From NCBI RefSeq assembly GCF_003751445.1, contig NZ_RJUU01000001.1, positions 4,283,001 through 4,347,000 of the forward strand: a stretch of DNA of 64,000 nt, written 5' to 3'. Both the position numbers and the translations under genes were made by a program. The notes below the pieces were generated by a model, which did not search any database, had not been told where the DNA came from, and saw only the letters and a program-made list of their open reading frames with translations. This DNA comes from Streptomyces sp. 840.1 (GTDB taxonomy: Bacteria > Actinomycetota > Actinomycetes > Streptomycetales > Streptomycetaceae). The first letter of the stretch is position 1. Each line of letters starts with the position of its first letter. This document shows, piece by piece, positions 1 through 7,982 of the stretch.

Positions 1-444
1 CCGCAGGGACAGCACGCTCTCGGCCGACACGTCGTGGGCGCGGGTCACCACCGGGAGCTTCCCGGCCTGTTCGAAGGTGGCGGTGATGTCGCGGGCCACC
101 ACCTGCTTCCCGAGGCCGAGGGTGAAGACGATCTCACTCAGGCTGCCGGTCAGCGGCACGATCCGGTCGGCGGAGGTGATCGTGGTCCGCTTCCCGTCCG
201 CCGACGTCACGGTGACGGGCAGGCGGGGTGCGGGCGTGGTCGTCAGCGGCTCGATCCGGTCGGCGTCGGCGGCCGCGCCGGTTCCGGTGCCCGCCGCCTT
301 CGCCGCCGGAGCCGCCGGCCCCCCGCAGCCGGCCAGCAGCAGAGCGGTCGCCAGGGATAGCGCGGCCGTGACGAGCGCGGTGCGCCGCCGCCCGGGTCTC
401 CCGGTGTCCCGGCCCGGCGGGGCGAAGTCCTGCGAGAAGCGCAC
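1..444 (-). CDS. hmuT: Heme ABC transporter substrate-binding lipoprotein (HmuT-like), 3' end outside window
   Basis: The 148 visible codons start at GTG 444. A basic stretch is followed by a hydrophobic helix and a lipobox LLLAGC with the acylated Cys at residue 40, so this is an exported lipoprotein. After a Pro/Ala linker come segments typical of the periplasmic-binding-protein family that delivers heme or siderophores: DRIVPLTGSLSEIVFTLGLG, then VVARDIT and LPVVTR. Heme is inferred from the neighbours, as it is divergent from two HtaA genes with an iron box between them. The permease and ATPase (hmuU, hmuV) would lie past the left edge. A vitamin B12 or siderophore binding protein is the alternative. 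Confidence 0.82.
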   Translation of the reverse strand, partial: MRFSQDFAPPGRDTGRPGRRRTALVTAALSLATALLLAGCGGPAAPAAKAAGTGTGAAADADRIEPLTTTPAPRLPVTVTSADGKRTTITSADRIVPLTGSLSEIVFTLGLGKQVVARDITATFEQAGKLPVVTRAHDVSAESVLSLR

Positions 445-534
445 TGGGCACCGTCCTGTCGTTCTGCGGCGTGCAGTTGGGAGTGGAATGCGAGGAATGT
501 GACGGAAGGAGTACCGGCACACAGTGTTCTTAGC

Positions 535-553
535 TTAGGTTAGCCTTACCTTA
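535..553. promoter_or_regulatory. Iron box (DtxR/IdeR/DmdR1-type operator) in hmuT-htaA divergent promoter
   Basis: TTAGGTTAGCCTTACCTTA reads as a near-perfect 19-bp DtxR-family dyad (consensus TTAGGTTAGGCTAACCTAA). It lies 91 bp upstream of the hmuT start and 24 bp upstream of the first htaA start, so one bound repressor dimer pair could control both. It is AT-rich against a very GC-rich background. Inference: repression by Fe(II)-DmdR1 and expression in iron starvation. Confidence 0.85.
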
Positions 554-576
554 TCTTCTAGACCTCGGAGGGGTTC

Positions 577-1995
577 ATGCCGCCGTTCAGACCTGCCCGC
601 GCGCTCGTCGTCGCGCTTCTCGCGGTACTGCTGGGAGCCCTGCTCCCGGCCACCGCCGCGCAAGCGGCGAGCCGGACGGTGCAGGGCGGCCGGCTCGACT
701 GGGGGATCAAGTCCTCCTTCCAGAGTTACGTCACGGGCCCCATCGCCCAGGGCAGTTGGAACCTGACCGGCGGCGCGGCCACGGTCGGCGGCAGCCAGTT
801 CCGCTTCCACTCCGCCACCGGCTCCTACGACCCGGCGGGCGGCGCCCTCACCGCCGGCTTCTCGGGCGGTGTCCACTTCACAGGCCACCGGAAGCCCGAC
901 GGCTCCAACGAGCTGGACCTCACGATCAGCCGCCCGGCCGTCCGCATCCAGGGCGGCGCCGGCACCCTGTACGCGGACATGGTCAGCAAGGACCGGGGGA
1001 CCGGCCGGGTCACTTCCGCCGCCCAGGTGCCCCTGGCCACGCTCGGCCTCTCCGGGATCGACATGCGGGGCGGCTCCACCCCCGTCGCCCTCAACAACGT
1101 CCCGGCGACGCTGACTTCGCAGGGCGCGCGGTCCTTCGCCGGCTACTACACGGCCGGTACGCCGCTGGACCGGGTCAGCCTCTCCGTGGACACCTCGGCC
1201 CCGGCCGGGAAGCCCGCCGCGTCCGAGCCCCCCGAGAAGCCCGCCGGCGCGAAGCCGAAGGAGCAGGCGGCGGGCCGGATCGAGGACGCCGCCGTGGACT
1301 GGGGCGTGCGCCGCACCTTCCGGGAGTACGTCACCGGCTCGATCGGCCAGGGCAAGTGGACCCTGGCCGGGGGCGCCCAGGACGGCGGAGCGCTCTTCCG
1401 CTTCCCGAAGGGGCAGGGCACGTACGACGCGAAGGCGCGGAACCTGACCGCCGCGTTCGCGGGGAGCGTCCGCTTCACCGGGGCGAACGGCCTCGATCTG
1501 ACGCTCTCCCGGTTCACGGTGGGGCTGAAGGCGGGCCGGGGCACGCTCAGTGCCGACGTCCGGACCGGGGGCGACACCGTGAAGGCCGTGCCGCTCATCA
1601 CCTTCACCGCCGGGGACTTCGCGCCGGAGAACGGCCTCGCGGTCCTCACCGAGGCCCCCGCGAAGCTGACCGCCGACGGCGCCAGGGCCTTCGGCTCCCT
1701 CTACAGGGCGGGCACCGCGATGGACCCCGTCTCGCTCGCCGTTGCCGTGGACGCGAAGGCGAAGCTGCCCGCCCTCCCCGACCTGGGCAGCGACCCGGCC
1801 CCCGCCGCGCAGCCGTCGGACACCCCCGGGCCGAGGACCACCGCCGCCACGGCGCCCGTGGCCTCGGTGACGGACGAGGGCTCATCGACCGGGCTGTACC
1901 TGACCCTCGGCGGCATCGCCGTGCTCGTCGCGGCGGCGGGCGGCGTGCTGTTCCTGGTGCGCCGCAACCGCTCCACGCCGGGCGCCCCCTCCTGA
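577..1995 (+). CDS. htaA: HtaA-domain heme-binding surface protein (two HtaA domains, membrane-anchored)
   Basis: 472 residues. Signal peptide at residues 1-31 (cleavage after AQAA). Two HtaA domains at about 35-205 and 232-395, each opening with the family signature W-G-x-(K/R)-x-(S/T)-F-x-x-Y; the first Tyr is Y51. In corynebacterial HtaA proteins such a Tyr binds heme iron. A Pro/Lys-rich linker joins the domains. The C terminus has a Pro/Thr-rich stretch, one membrane helix and a basic tail (RRNR), but no clear LAxTG, so it is probably held by the helix. Start ATG 577 has a strong GGAGGGG. It lies just downstream of the iron box and 103 bp before a second htaA. Role: capture of heme at the cell surface and hand-off to HmuT. 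Confidence 0.9.
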   Translation: MPPFRPARALVVALLAVLLGALLPATAAQAASRTVQGGRLDWGIKSSFQSYVTGPIAQGSWNLTGGAATVGGSQFRFHSATGSYDPAGGALTAGFSGGVHFTGHRKPDGSNELDLTISRPAVRIQGGAGTLYADMVSKDRGTGRVTSAAQVPLATLGLSGIDMRGGSTPVALNNVPATLTSQGARSFAGYYTAGTPLDRVSLSVDTSAPAGKPAASEPPEKPAGAKPKEQAAGRIEDAAVDWGVRRTFREYVTGSIGQGKWTLAGGAQDGGALFRFPKGQGTYDAKARNLTAAFAGSVRFTGANGLDLTLSRFTVGLKAGRGTLSADVRTGGDTVKAVPLITFTAGDFAPENGLAVLTEAPAKLTADGARAFGSLYRAGTAMDPVSLAVAVDAKAKLPALPDLGSDPAPAAQPSDTPGPRTTAATAPVASVTDEGSSTGLYLTLGGIAVLVAAAGGVLFLVRRNRSTPGAPS

Positions 1996-2098
1996 CCCCG
2001 GACCTCCCCGTCCCCCCACGCACCACATTCCACCCGCTCCACCCCCGTCCCCGCCCACCCCCGTTGATTTCGTTCATCCCTGAGGAGACCCACCGACC

Positions 2099-3661
2099 AT
2101 GGCAGCCACCCGCCGTCCCATAGCTCTCGCCGCAGCCGTCGCCACGGCCGCCGCCCTCGGCACAGCCTTCGCACTCCCGGCGTTCGCGGCCGGCCAGTCC
2201 GGCCGGACCGGCCAGGACGGTGCCACCGCGGCCGCCCCGGCCATGGAGCTGAAGGACGGCACGCTGGACTGGGGCTTCAAGGAGTCCTTCCGCAAGTACA
2301 TCGGCGCCGCAGGCAAGATCACGGTCAAGGACGGTGCCACCCAGGCCGCGGGCAACGGTGTGTTCACCTTTGTCAACGGCAAGGGCACGTACGACATGAC
2401 CACCCACGGCACCGACACCGCCTTCCAGGGCGGCGTCAACTTCTCCGCCCACGGCGGCGTCCTCGACATCACGCTCTCGGACGTCAAGCTGTCCACCGCC
2501 GGCAAGGGCGGTGCGATCACCGCCGACGTGGCGACCCCGCAGGGCACCCGGAACGACGTGGCGGTCGCGGACCTCGACCTGTCGGCCGTGAAGCCCGGTC
2601 AGGGCGCGGGCGGGGCGATGGTCTTCAAGGACATCCCCGCGAAGCTGACGAAGGCGGGCTCCGAGGCCTTCAACGGTCAGTATCAGGCGGGGGAGGTCCT
2701 GGACCCGGCCACGCTCACGGTGAAGGCGGTCGCGCCCCCGACGGGGAAGCCGACCGAGAAGCCCACCGAGCCGACCGGCAAGCCGACCGAGAAGCCCACC
2801 CAGCCCACCGACAAGCCGACCGTGCAGCCCACGGACAAGCCCACCACGCAGCCCACGCAGCCCACGCCGAAGCCCTCCCCGAGCGTCACGGCCACCGGCC
2901 GGCCGGCCACCGGCCAGGGAGCCGTCGTCGACGGCACCCTGAACTGGGGCGTGAAGGCCTCCTTCCGTTCATACGTCACCGGCCCCATCGCCCACGGCAA
3001 GGTCGAGACGACGGGCGGCGCGACCACGTCCGGTGACGGCTACCGGTTCCCCGACGCCACCGGGCACTTCGACGCCGCCGGGCAGAGCCTGAACGCCGGC
3101 TTCGACGGCAAGGTCCGCTTCCTGGGCCACCAGGAGGACGGGGCGTACACGCTCGACCTCTCGCTGAGCAACCTGGAGATCCAGGCCCGCGGGACCACGG
3201 GCAAGCTCATCGCCGACGTGTCCACCAAGGACCGCGGGACGAAGAAGGCCGCCACGTACACCGGACTCGCCGTCGCCGACCTGAAGCTGCCCGCCGGCGG
3301 ACTCACCGCCAAGGACGGCGTGGTGACCCTCTCCGCCGTTCCGGCCACCCTCACCGCCGACGGCACCAAGGCCTTCGGCGGCATGTACCGGGCCGGTGAG
3401 CGGCTCGACGCGCTGACCGTCGCGGTCGCCCTGGACAAGAACGCCGAACTCCCGTCCGGAACGGGCTCAGCCGGCGGTTCCGCCAACGGGGGGCCGACCA
3501 CCGGCGCCACCGTGGGCGGCGGCGGTACGGTCGGCGGCTCGGCCGCTCTGGCCTCCACCGGCTCCGACGTCCCGGCCGGCTCGCTGTTCGCCGCCTCGGG
3601 TCTCATCGTGGCGGCCGGCGCCGGCGCGGTCGTCGTGGCCCGCCGTCGCCGCACCGCCTGA
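2099..3661 (+). CDS. HtaA-domain heme-binding protein with LAxTG sorting signal
   Basis: 520 residues. Signal peptide at 1-31. HtaA domains at about 50-212 and 275-440, each with the W-G-x-K-x-S-F-x-x-Y motif (Y67 in the first). They are separated by a Lys-Pro-Thr repeat linker (units of KPTEKPT/QPTDKPT type, about 213-265) that looks like a cell-wall spacer. The C terminus has LASTG at 484-488, then a hydrophobic helix and RRRR: a class E sortase sorting signal as known from streptomycete chaplins. So this copy is likely covalently wall-linked, while its upstream neighbour looks membrane-anchored. ATG 2099 has GAGGAG upstream. A strong hairpin follows the stop. It is probably cotranscribed with the first htaA under the iron box. 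Confidence 0.9.
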   Translation: MAATRRPIALAAAVATAAALGTAFALPAFAAGQSGRTGQDGATAAAPAMELKDGTLDWGFKESFRKYIGAAGKITVKDGATQAAGNGVFTFVNGKGTYDMTTHGTDTAFQGGVNFSAHGGVLDITLSDVKLSTAGKGGAITADVATPQGTRNDVAVADLDLSAVKPGQGAGGAMVFKDIPAKLTKAGSEAFNGQYQAGEVLDPATLTVKAVAPPTGKPTEKPTEPTGKPTEKPTQPTDKPTVQPTDKPTTQPTQPTPKPSPSVTATGRPATGQGAVVDGTLNWGVKASFRSYVTGPIAHGKVETTGGATTSGDGYRFPDATGHFDAAGQSLNAGFDGKVRFLGHQEDGAYTLDLSLSNLEIQARGTTGKLIADVSTKDRGTKKAATYTGLAVADLKLPAGGLTAKDGVVTLSAVPATLTADGTKAFGGMYRAGERLDALTVAVALDKNAELPSGTGSAGGSANGGPTTGATVGGGGTVGGSAALASTGSDVPAGSLFAASGLIVAAGAGAVVVARRRRTA

Positions 3662-3679
3662 TCCGCGGCACCGCGCGAC

Positions 3680-3730
3680 AGCACCGCCCGGGTAGCGGCC
3701 CTCTCGGAGGGCAGGCACCCGGGCGGTGCT
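3680..3730 (+). terminator. Intrinsic terminator after the second htaA gene
   Basis: A perfect 14-bp inverted repeat (3680-3693 AGCACCGCCCGGGT / 3717-3730) encloses a smaller GCCCTC...GAGGGC hairpin. There is no long T run, as is usual in streptomycetes. It ends only 11 bp before the next start codon, so the next gene needs its own promoter or read-through. Confidence 0.75.
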
Positions 3731-3741
3731 TCAATGCGCAC

Positions 3742-4413
3742 GTGAGCGACTACGACGTACCCGCCGGCATCGACGTACTTCGTGTGTTCTGCGGCCCCGA
3801 CGGGCGGCACGGCAGCGCGCTCGGCGTCGTGCGCGAGGGGAGCGGCCACCCCGAGCCGGCCGCGCGCCAGGAACTGGCCCGGCGGCTCGGCTTCGGCGGG
3901 ACCGTGTTCGTGGACGATCCGGAACGCGGTCACCTGGACATCTACGCCCCGGGCCTGCGGCTGCCGTTCGCCACGAACGCGCTCGTCGGCGCCGCCTGGC
4001 TGCTCGACCTGGAGGTCCTGGAGCCGGCGGTGGGGGAGGTGTTCGGCCGTCAGGACGGCGAGTTCAGCTGGATCACCGCCCGCCCCGAGTGGGTCCCGCC
4101 GCACACGCTGGAGCGGTACGGCTCGGCGGCCGAGGTCGAGGCGCTGCCTGCCCCGCCGCCAGGCGAGGGCCGGTTCTACGCCTGGGCGTGGGAGGACGAG
4201 GCGGCCGGCCGGGTCAGGGCGCGGGGATTCCCCCGCCGGGACGAGAAGACCGTTGAGGACGAGGCGACGGGTGCGGCCGCGCTGCTGCTCAGCACCCGAC
4301 TGAACCGGGCCCTGAACATCAGGCAGGGCCGGGGCTCCCAGATCCTCACGGCCCCCGCGCCGGACGGCACGGTGGAGATCGGCGGCCGGGTCCTCCTCAC
4401 GGCCCAGGGCTGA
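3742..4413 (+). CDS. PhzF-family protein (isomerase/epimerase fold), catalytic Glu apparently lost
   Basis: 223 residues. The N terminus (DVLRVFCGPDGRHGSALGVV) matches the PhzF/diaminopimelate-epimerase-like opening, and LPFATNALVGAAWLL matches the central Gly-rich 'GHPT' loop region. Family members are mostly 260-300 residues, so this is short. Where the family normally has Ser-Glu-Thr before a Val-Phe-Val strand, with the Glu catalytic in PhzF, this protein reads GFGGTVFV (about residues 50-57), so it may not be an active isomerase. GTG 3742 is the only sensible start, but it has no Shine-Dalgarno and sits just after a terminator; leaderless translation is possible. Function here is unknown; physical proximity to heme genes is the only clue. 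Confidence 0.72.
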   Translation: MSDYDVPAGIDVLRVFCGPDGRHGSALGVVREGSGHPEPAARQELARRLGFGGTVFVDDPERGHLDIYAPGLRLPFATNALVGAAWLLDLEVLEPAVGEVFGRQDGEFSWITARPEWVPPHTLERYGSAAEVEALPAPPPGEGRFYAWAWEDEAAGRVRARGFPRRDEKTVEDEATGAAALLLSTRLNRALNIRQGRGSQILTAPAPDGTVEIGGRVLLTAQG

Positions 4414-4419
4414 CGGCAG

Positions 4420-4449
4420 AACGCGGCGCGCCGCCGGGCGCGCCGCGTT
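4420..4449. terminator. Bidirectional terminator between PhzF-like gene and heme oxygenase
   Basis: Perfect 13-bp inverted repeat AACGCGGCGCGCC / GGCGCGCCGCGTT with a 4-nt loop. It serves two convergent genes and overlaps the TAA of the heme oxygenase. Confidence 0.8.
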
Positions 4450-5113
4450 ACGCGCCGAGGGGGAAGGCCTCCCCCAGCTCGCGGAACACCGCGGTGTTCA
4501 GCGCGAACGCCCGCTTGCACTCGTCCACGATCCGCCGCTTCTCCAGGTCGTCCGCGTTCACCGCGTCCAGCAGCTCGCGGTAACCCCGTTTGAACGAGGC
4601 GGGGTTGGAGATCCCCTCGAAGACGTAGAACCGCACTCCGTCGCCCTTGCGCTCGAAGCCCCAGGTGCGCTCCGCCTTGTCGCGGATGATCTGGCCGCCC
4701 GACAGGTCGCCCAGGTAGCGGGTGTAGTGGTGCGCTATGTAACCCGCGGGCCAGGTGCGGGCGCACTCGGCGACCCGGTCGGCGTACGCGGCGGTGGCCG
4801 GCAGCGGCTCCAGGCCCTCGCGCCAGTCCGCACCCCGCAGATGGGCCAGATCGCGCTCCAGCTCGGCGGTGCGCATCAGCTCGGGCTGGATGAACGGACC
4901 GGCGACCGGATCGCTGCGCAGCGCCTCGGCGCCGTCCTCCAGCGCCCGGTACACGAACCACAGCTGCTCGGTGTAGCGCGTGTACGCGTCCACGCCGAGG
5001 CGTCCGCCGAGCAGGTCGCTCATGAAGGTCGAGGTCTCCGCCTCGACGTGCTGCTCGTGCGACGCGGTGCGGATCAGCGTCGAGAAGGACGTGGCGGTGG
5101 CGGTTGCGTCCAA
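4448..5113 (-). CDS. hmuO: Heme oxygenase (biliverdin-producing)
   Basis: 221 residues, normal for bacterial HO-1-like enzymes. It opens heme to biliverdin, CO and Fe(II) in the cytosol. Visible features are the proximal-helix motif H-V-E-A-E-T-STFMSDLL with His22 in the heme-ligand position, and the distal-helix GDLSGGQ at 135-141. Closest in style to corynebacterial HmuO. The start is TTG 5113, supported by GGAGG 7 nt upstream; no ATG or GTG fits better. An iron box lies about 100 bp upstream. Together with HtaA and HmuT it completes a heme-iron acquisition route, with electrons from an unlinked reductase. Confidence 0.93.
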   Translation of the reverse strand: MDATATATSFSTLIRTASHEQHVEAETSTFMSDLLGGRLGVDAYTRYTEQLWFVYRALEDGAEALRSDPVAGPFIQPELMRTAELERDLAHLRGADWREGLEPLPATAAYADRVAECARTWPAGYIAHHYTRYLGDLSGGQIIRDKAERTWGFERKGDGVRFYVFEGISNPASFKRGYRELLDAVNADDLEKRRIVDECKRAFALNTAVFRELGEAFPLGA

Positions 5114-5214
5114 GGCGGGCCTCCGGGGACCGAGGGGGACGGGAAGTCCAGAAAGAACGGAGATATCGGCTCGCCGAGGCTGTGCGCCGCAGCGTGTGCC
5201 GATGGGTCGATCTT

Positions 5215-5233
5215 CCTACTTAGGCTTACCTAA
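5215..5233. promoter_or_regulatory. Iron box upstream of heme oxygenase
   Basis: A compact palindrome ACTTAGGCTTACCTAAGT (5219-5236) sits in the divergent side of the hmuO promoter. Aligned to the 19-bp DtxR/DmdR consensus at 5215-5233, I count 13 matches. It is the second iron box in the window, supporting coordinated iron control of heme uptake and degradation. Confidence 0.75.
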
Positions 5234-5281
5234 GTCAACCGCTTCCCGACGACCTGTCGGTAAAAAATCCGGCGCATGGGA

Positions 5282-5308
5282 AACGGCCGCCCGGAAGGGG
5301 CGGCCGTT
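5282..5308 (-). terminator. Terminator of map
   Basis: Perfect 11-bp inverted repeat AACGGCCGCCC / GGGCGGCCGTT with a 5-nt loop, 30 bp downstream of the map stop codon. Confidence 0.75.
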
Positions 5309-5337
5309 CAGCGATTCGGTAACCCGGCAAGGGGGGG

Positions 5338-6195
5338 CTACGGGAGCGTGAGGATCTCGGCCCCCGTCTCCGTCACCACCAGCGTGTGCTCGAACTGCGC
5401 GGTGCGCTTGCGGTCCTTGGTCACCACGGTCCAGCCGTCGTCCCACATGTCGTAGGTGTGGGTCCCGAGCGTCAGCATCGGCTCGATGGTGAACGTCATG
5501 CCGGGCTTCATCACCGTGGTGGCGTGCTCGCTGTCGTAGTGCGGGATGATCAGCCCGGAGTGGAACGAGGAGTTGATCCCGTGCCCGGTGAAGTCCCGCA
5601 CCACCCCGTACCCGAAGCGCTTCGCGTACGACTCGATGACCCGCCCGATCACGTTCACCTGGCGGCCCGGCCGGACCGCCTTGATCGCCCGCTTCAGCGA
5701 CTCCTCGGTGCGCTCCACGAGCAGCCGCGACTCCTCGTCCACGTCGCCGCAGAGGTAGGTGGCGTTGTTGTCGCCGTGCACCCCGTTGATGTACGCCGTC
5801 ACGTCGAGGTTCACGATGTCGCCGTCGCGCAGCACCGTCGAGTCGGGGATGCCGTGGCAGATCACCTCGTTGAGCGAGGTGCAGAGCGACTTGGGGAAGC
5901 CCCGGTAGCCGAGCGTGGACGGATAGGCGCCGTGATCGCACATGAACTCGTGGGCGACCCGGTCGAGTTCGTCCGTCGTGACACCCGGGGCGATGAGCTT
6001 CGCGGCCTCACCCATCGCCTGCGCGGCGATCCGCCCCGCGACGCGCATGCGCTCGACGGTGTCGGCGTCCTGGACCTCCGGGCCGGTGTACGGCGTCGGA
6101 GCCGGCTTGCCGACATACTCGGGGCGCCGGATGTTTCCGGGCACGGAACGGACGGGAGTGATCTCCCCTGGTACAAGCAGCGACTGGCCAGACAT
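5338..6195 (-). CDS. map: Methionine aminopeptidase, type I
   Basis: 285 residues. Removes the initiator Met from nascent proteins. All five metal ligands and the catalytic His of the M24 fold are visible: H114, D131, D142, H205 (GHGI), E238 (IEP) and E269 (QFEHT). It has the roughly 40-residue N-terminal extension with a Pro-x-Tyr/Pro-rich segment common in actinobacterial MetAP type Ic. The start is ATG 6195. There is no convincing ribosome-binding site, but TACACT lies 7 nt upstream, so the mRNA may be leaderless. A 20-bp perfect inverted repeat lies directly upstream. Confidence 0.95.
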   Translation of the reverse strand: MSGQSLLVPGEITPVRSVPGNIRRPEYVGKPAPTPYTGPEVQDADTVERMRVAGRIAAQAMGEAAKLIAPGVTTDELDRVAHEFMCDHGAYPSTLGYRGFPKSLCTSLNEVICHGIPDSTVLRDGDIVNLDVTAYINGVHGDNNATYLCGDVDEESRLLVERTEESLKRAIKAVRPGRQVNVIGRVIESYAKRFGYGVVRDFTGHGINSSFHSGLIIPHYDSEHATTVMKPGMTFTIEPMLTLGTHTYDMWDDGWTVVTKDRKRTAQFEHTLVVTETGAEILTLP

Positions 6196-6207
6196 GCCAG
6201 CGAGTGT

Positions 6208-6269
6208 AGGGCCTGCCATTCGGATCATGCCGGGCTCCCTGATCCGGCCTGATCCGAATGGCAGGCCCT
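6208..6269. repeat. 20-bp perfect inverted repeat in map divergent promoter
   Basis: Arms 6208-6227 and 6250-6269 are perfect reverse complements (TGATCCGAATGGCAGGCCCT outward in both directions), separated by 22 bp. It lies between two divergently transcribed starts, so a terminator role is not expected. It could be an operator, a duplicated promoter element or a cruciform. Confidence 0.85.
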
Positions 6270-6315
6270 GACCAGCCCGCATGGGGCAGCATGGCACCGA
6301 GGAAAGGAACCGACG

Positions 6316-6549
6316 ATGGCCCTGTTCAAGAAGCGCACGGTCGGCAAGCCCGGCGAGTGGTACTACTGCCTGGAGCACAAGAAGGTCGAAGAGGGTCCCG
6401 ACTGCCCCGCCAAGGACCGCTTCGGCCCGTACGGCTCCCGCCAGGAGGCCCAGCACGCCATGGAGACCGCGCAGGAGCGCAACCTGGAGTGGGAGACCGA
6501 CCCCAAATGGCACGACCGCCAGGGGCCGGACGAGAACGCGAGCGGCTGA
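6316..6549 (+). CDS. Small conserved acidic/charged protein, function unknown
   Basis: 77 residues. Begins [27 protein letters not shown], with a later [17 protein letters not shown] segment. A Cys-x2-His pair (C19, H22 region) and C31 are visible. The '[14 protein letters not shown]' part resembles the aromatic-Gly-Tyr-x-(S/T)-x-x-E-A helix entry of SPOR-like repeats, but I cannot assign it. ATG 6316 follows AAAGGAACCGACG. Divergent from map. I believe it is widely conserved in streptomycetes; no function known to me. Confidence 0.75.
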   Translation: MALFKKRTVGKPGEWYYCLEHKKVEEGPDCPAKDRFGPYGSRQEAQHAMETAQERNLEWETDPKWHDRQGPDENASG

Positions 6550-6582
6550 GAGCCCCTCGGTGCGGGGCCCGCGCCCCCGGGC

Positions 6583-7893
6583 TCAGCCCGCGGGCGCGGC
6601 CTCCAGGCCCTCCTCGCGCTGTGCGCGCCTGCGCAGCGCGTCCGCGTCCGTCTCCGAGTCGTAGGTGAGGAGCTTCGGCAGGGCCGCCGCCAGCAGCGCC
6701 ACCGAGGCGATACAGGCCACCCCGCCGCTCCAGACGGCGGTACGGGTCCCCGTCCACCCCGCCATACCGCCGGCCCGCACCTGGCCCAGCTGCGGGCCGA
6801 CGCTGTACGAGAGCACCTCGATGCCCGCGAGGCGGCCCCGCAGCGCCTCCGGGATCGTCTGGTTCCAGATCGTCGAACGGCCGAGCCCGCTGAGCATGTC
6901 GCCCGCGCCGGCCACCGCCAGGCACCCCAGCACCAGCCACACGTTGCCGAACCAGCCGGCCGCCGCGATGGCCAGCCCCCAGACGGCCGCGCCGAACACC
7001 ACGAACAGCCCGTGCCTGCGCACCCGTGAGGTCCAGCCGCTGGTCAGGCCCAGCAGGAGGGAGCCGACCGAGCCGGCCGCGTACATCAGGCCCAGCGACC
7101 ACTCCGCGTCCAGGTCGTCGGCGAGGAACGGGAAGATCGTGTTCGGGAAGGCGAAGAACATCGCCGCCATGTCGATCGCGTACGTCCCCAGCAGCACCGG
7201 CCGGCTCCAGGCGTAGCGGGCGCCCTCCGCGATGCCGCGCAGCGACGGCTTCGTCCCCTTCTCGGCGGGCGGCGCGGGCGCGAGGCGGCGGCACAGGAAC
7301 ACGGACACGGTGAAGGTCGCCACCGTGATCGCGTACGCCGTGGCGTGCCCGGCATAGGCCACCACCAGGCCCGCGAGGGCCGGGCCCATGATCGCGCCGG
7401 CCTGCCAGCGCAACGAGTTCAGCGCGGCGGCGGCGCCCAGCTGGTCGTGCGGCACGATGCGGGCCATCAGCGAGTCCAGCGCGGGCCGCTGGAGCCCGGC
7501 GAGCGCGGAGACGCCGCCGGCCACCACGTAGAGCGGCCACAGCATCGGGTCGGGCAGGGCCGCGTTCACCAGGAGGACGAGCGCGAGCAGCCCGAGCCCC
7601 GCCTCGGTGGCCAGGATGACCTTACGGCGGTCGGCGGCATCGGCCAGCGCACCGCCGTAGAGGCCGAACACGACCAGCGGCACCAGTTCCACCGCGCCCA
7701 TCGCGCCGACCGCGAGGGGCGAGCCGGTGAGGTGCTTGATCTGGAGCGGCAGCGCGATCAGCGCCATGGAACTGCCGAAGAAGGTGACGAGCCCCTGCAC
7801 CCACAGCAGCCGGAAGTCCGCCGAGGACCGCCAGGGCGAGAGGTCGGGAAGAAGCGCGGAGAGCCTGGCGGCGAGCGAGGGACGGGAGGTCAC
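6583..7893 (-). CDS. MFS transporter (EntS/MFS_3-like exporter family)
   Basis: 436 residues with about 12 hydrophobic helices and a central cytoplasmic loop near 200-220. The first-half loop GGALADAADRRKVI (about residues 78-91) is the MFS motif A. Overall resemblance is to the enterobactin-exporter-like MFS_3 group, in which substrate varies. GTG 7893 is chosen because translation from here gives a short basic N terminus followed at once by the first helix. Its own ribosome site is weak. It stands alone between two unrelated genes, so substrate cannot be inferred. Confidence 0.82.
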   Translation of the reverse strand: MTSRPSLAARLSALLPDLSPWRSSADFRLLWVQGLVTFFGSSMALIALPLQIKHLTGSPLAVGAMGAVELVPLVVFGLYGGALADAADRRKVILATEAGLGLLALVLLVNAALPDPMLWPLYVVAGGVSALAGLQRPALDSLMARIVPHDQLGAAAALNSLRWQAGAIMGPALAGLVVAYAGHATAYAITVATFTVSVFLCRRLAPAPPAEKGTKPSLRGIAEGARYAWSRPVLLGTYAIDMAAMFFAFPNTIFPFLADDLDAEWSLGLMYAAGSVGSLLLGLTSGWTSRVRRHGLFVVFGAAVWGLAIAAAGWFGNVWLVLGCLAVAGAGDMLSGLGRSTIWNQTIPEALRGRLAGIEVLSYSVGPQLGQVRAGGMAGWTGTRTAVWSGGVACIASVALLAAALPKLLTYDSETDADALRRRAQREEGLEAAPAG

Positions 7894-7982
7894 GAAGGGT
7901 CATGGTCCGCCGGGACGGGCGCTCGGCGCAAACGCATTTCCGGGTTGCGGGACGGCCGCCCCGCAGGACCGCCCGCCCCGGC

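Noticed and set aside
6281..6664. Plus-strand frame starting after the palindrome near map
   Set aside because: Ser/Arg/Pro-rich shadow that overlaps the better supported 77-residue gene and the MFS gene.
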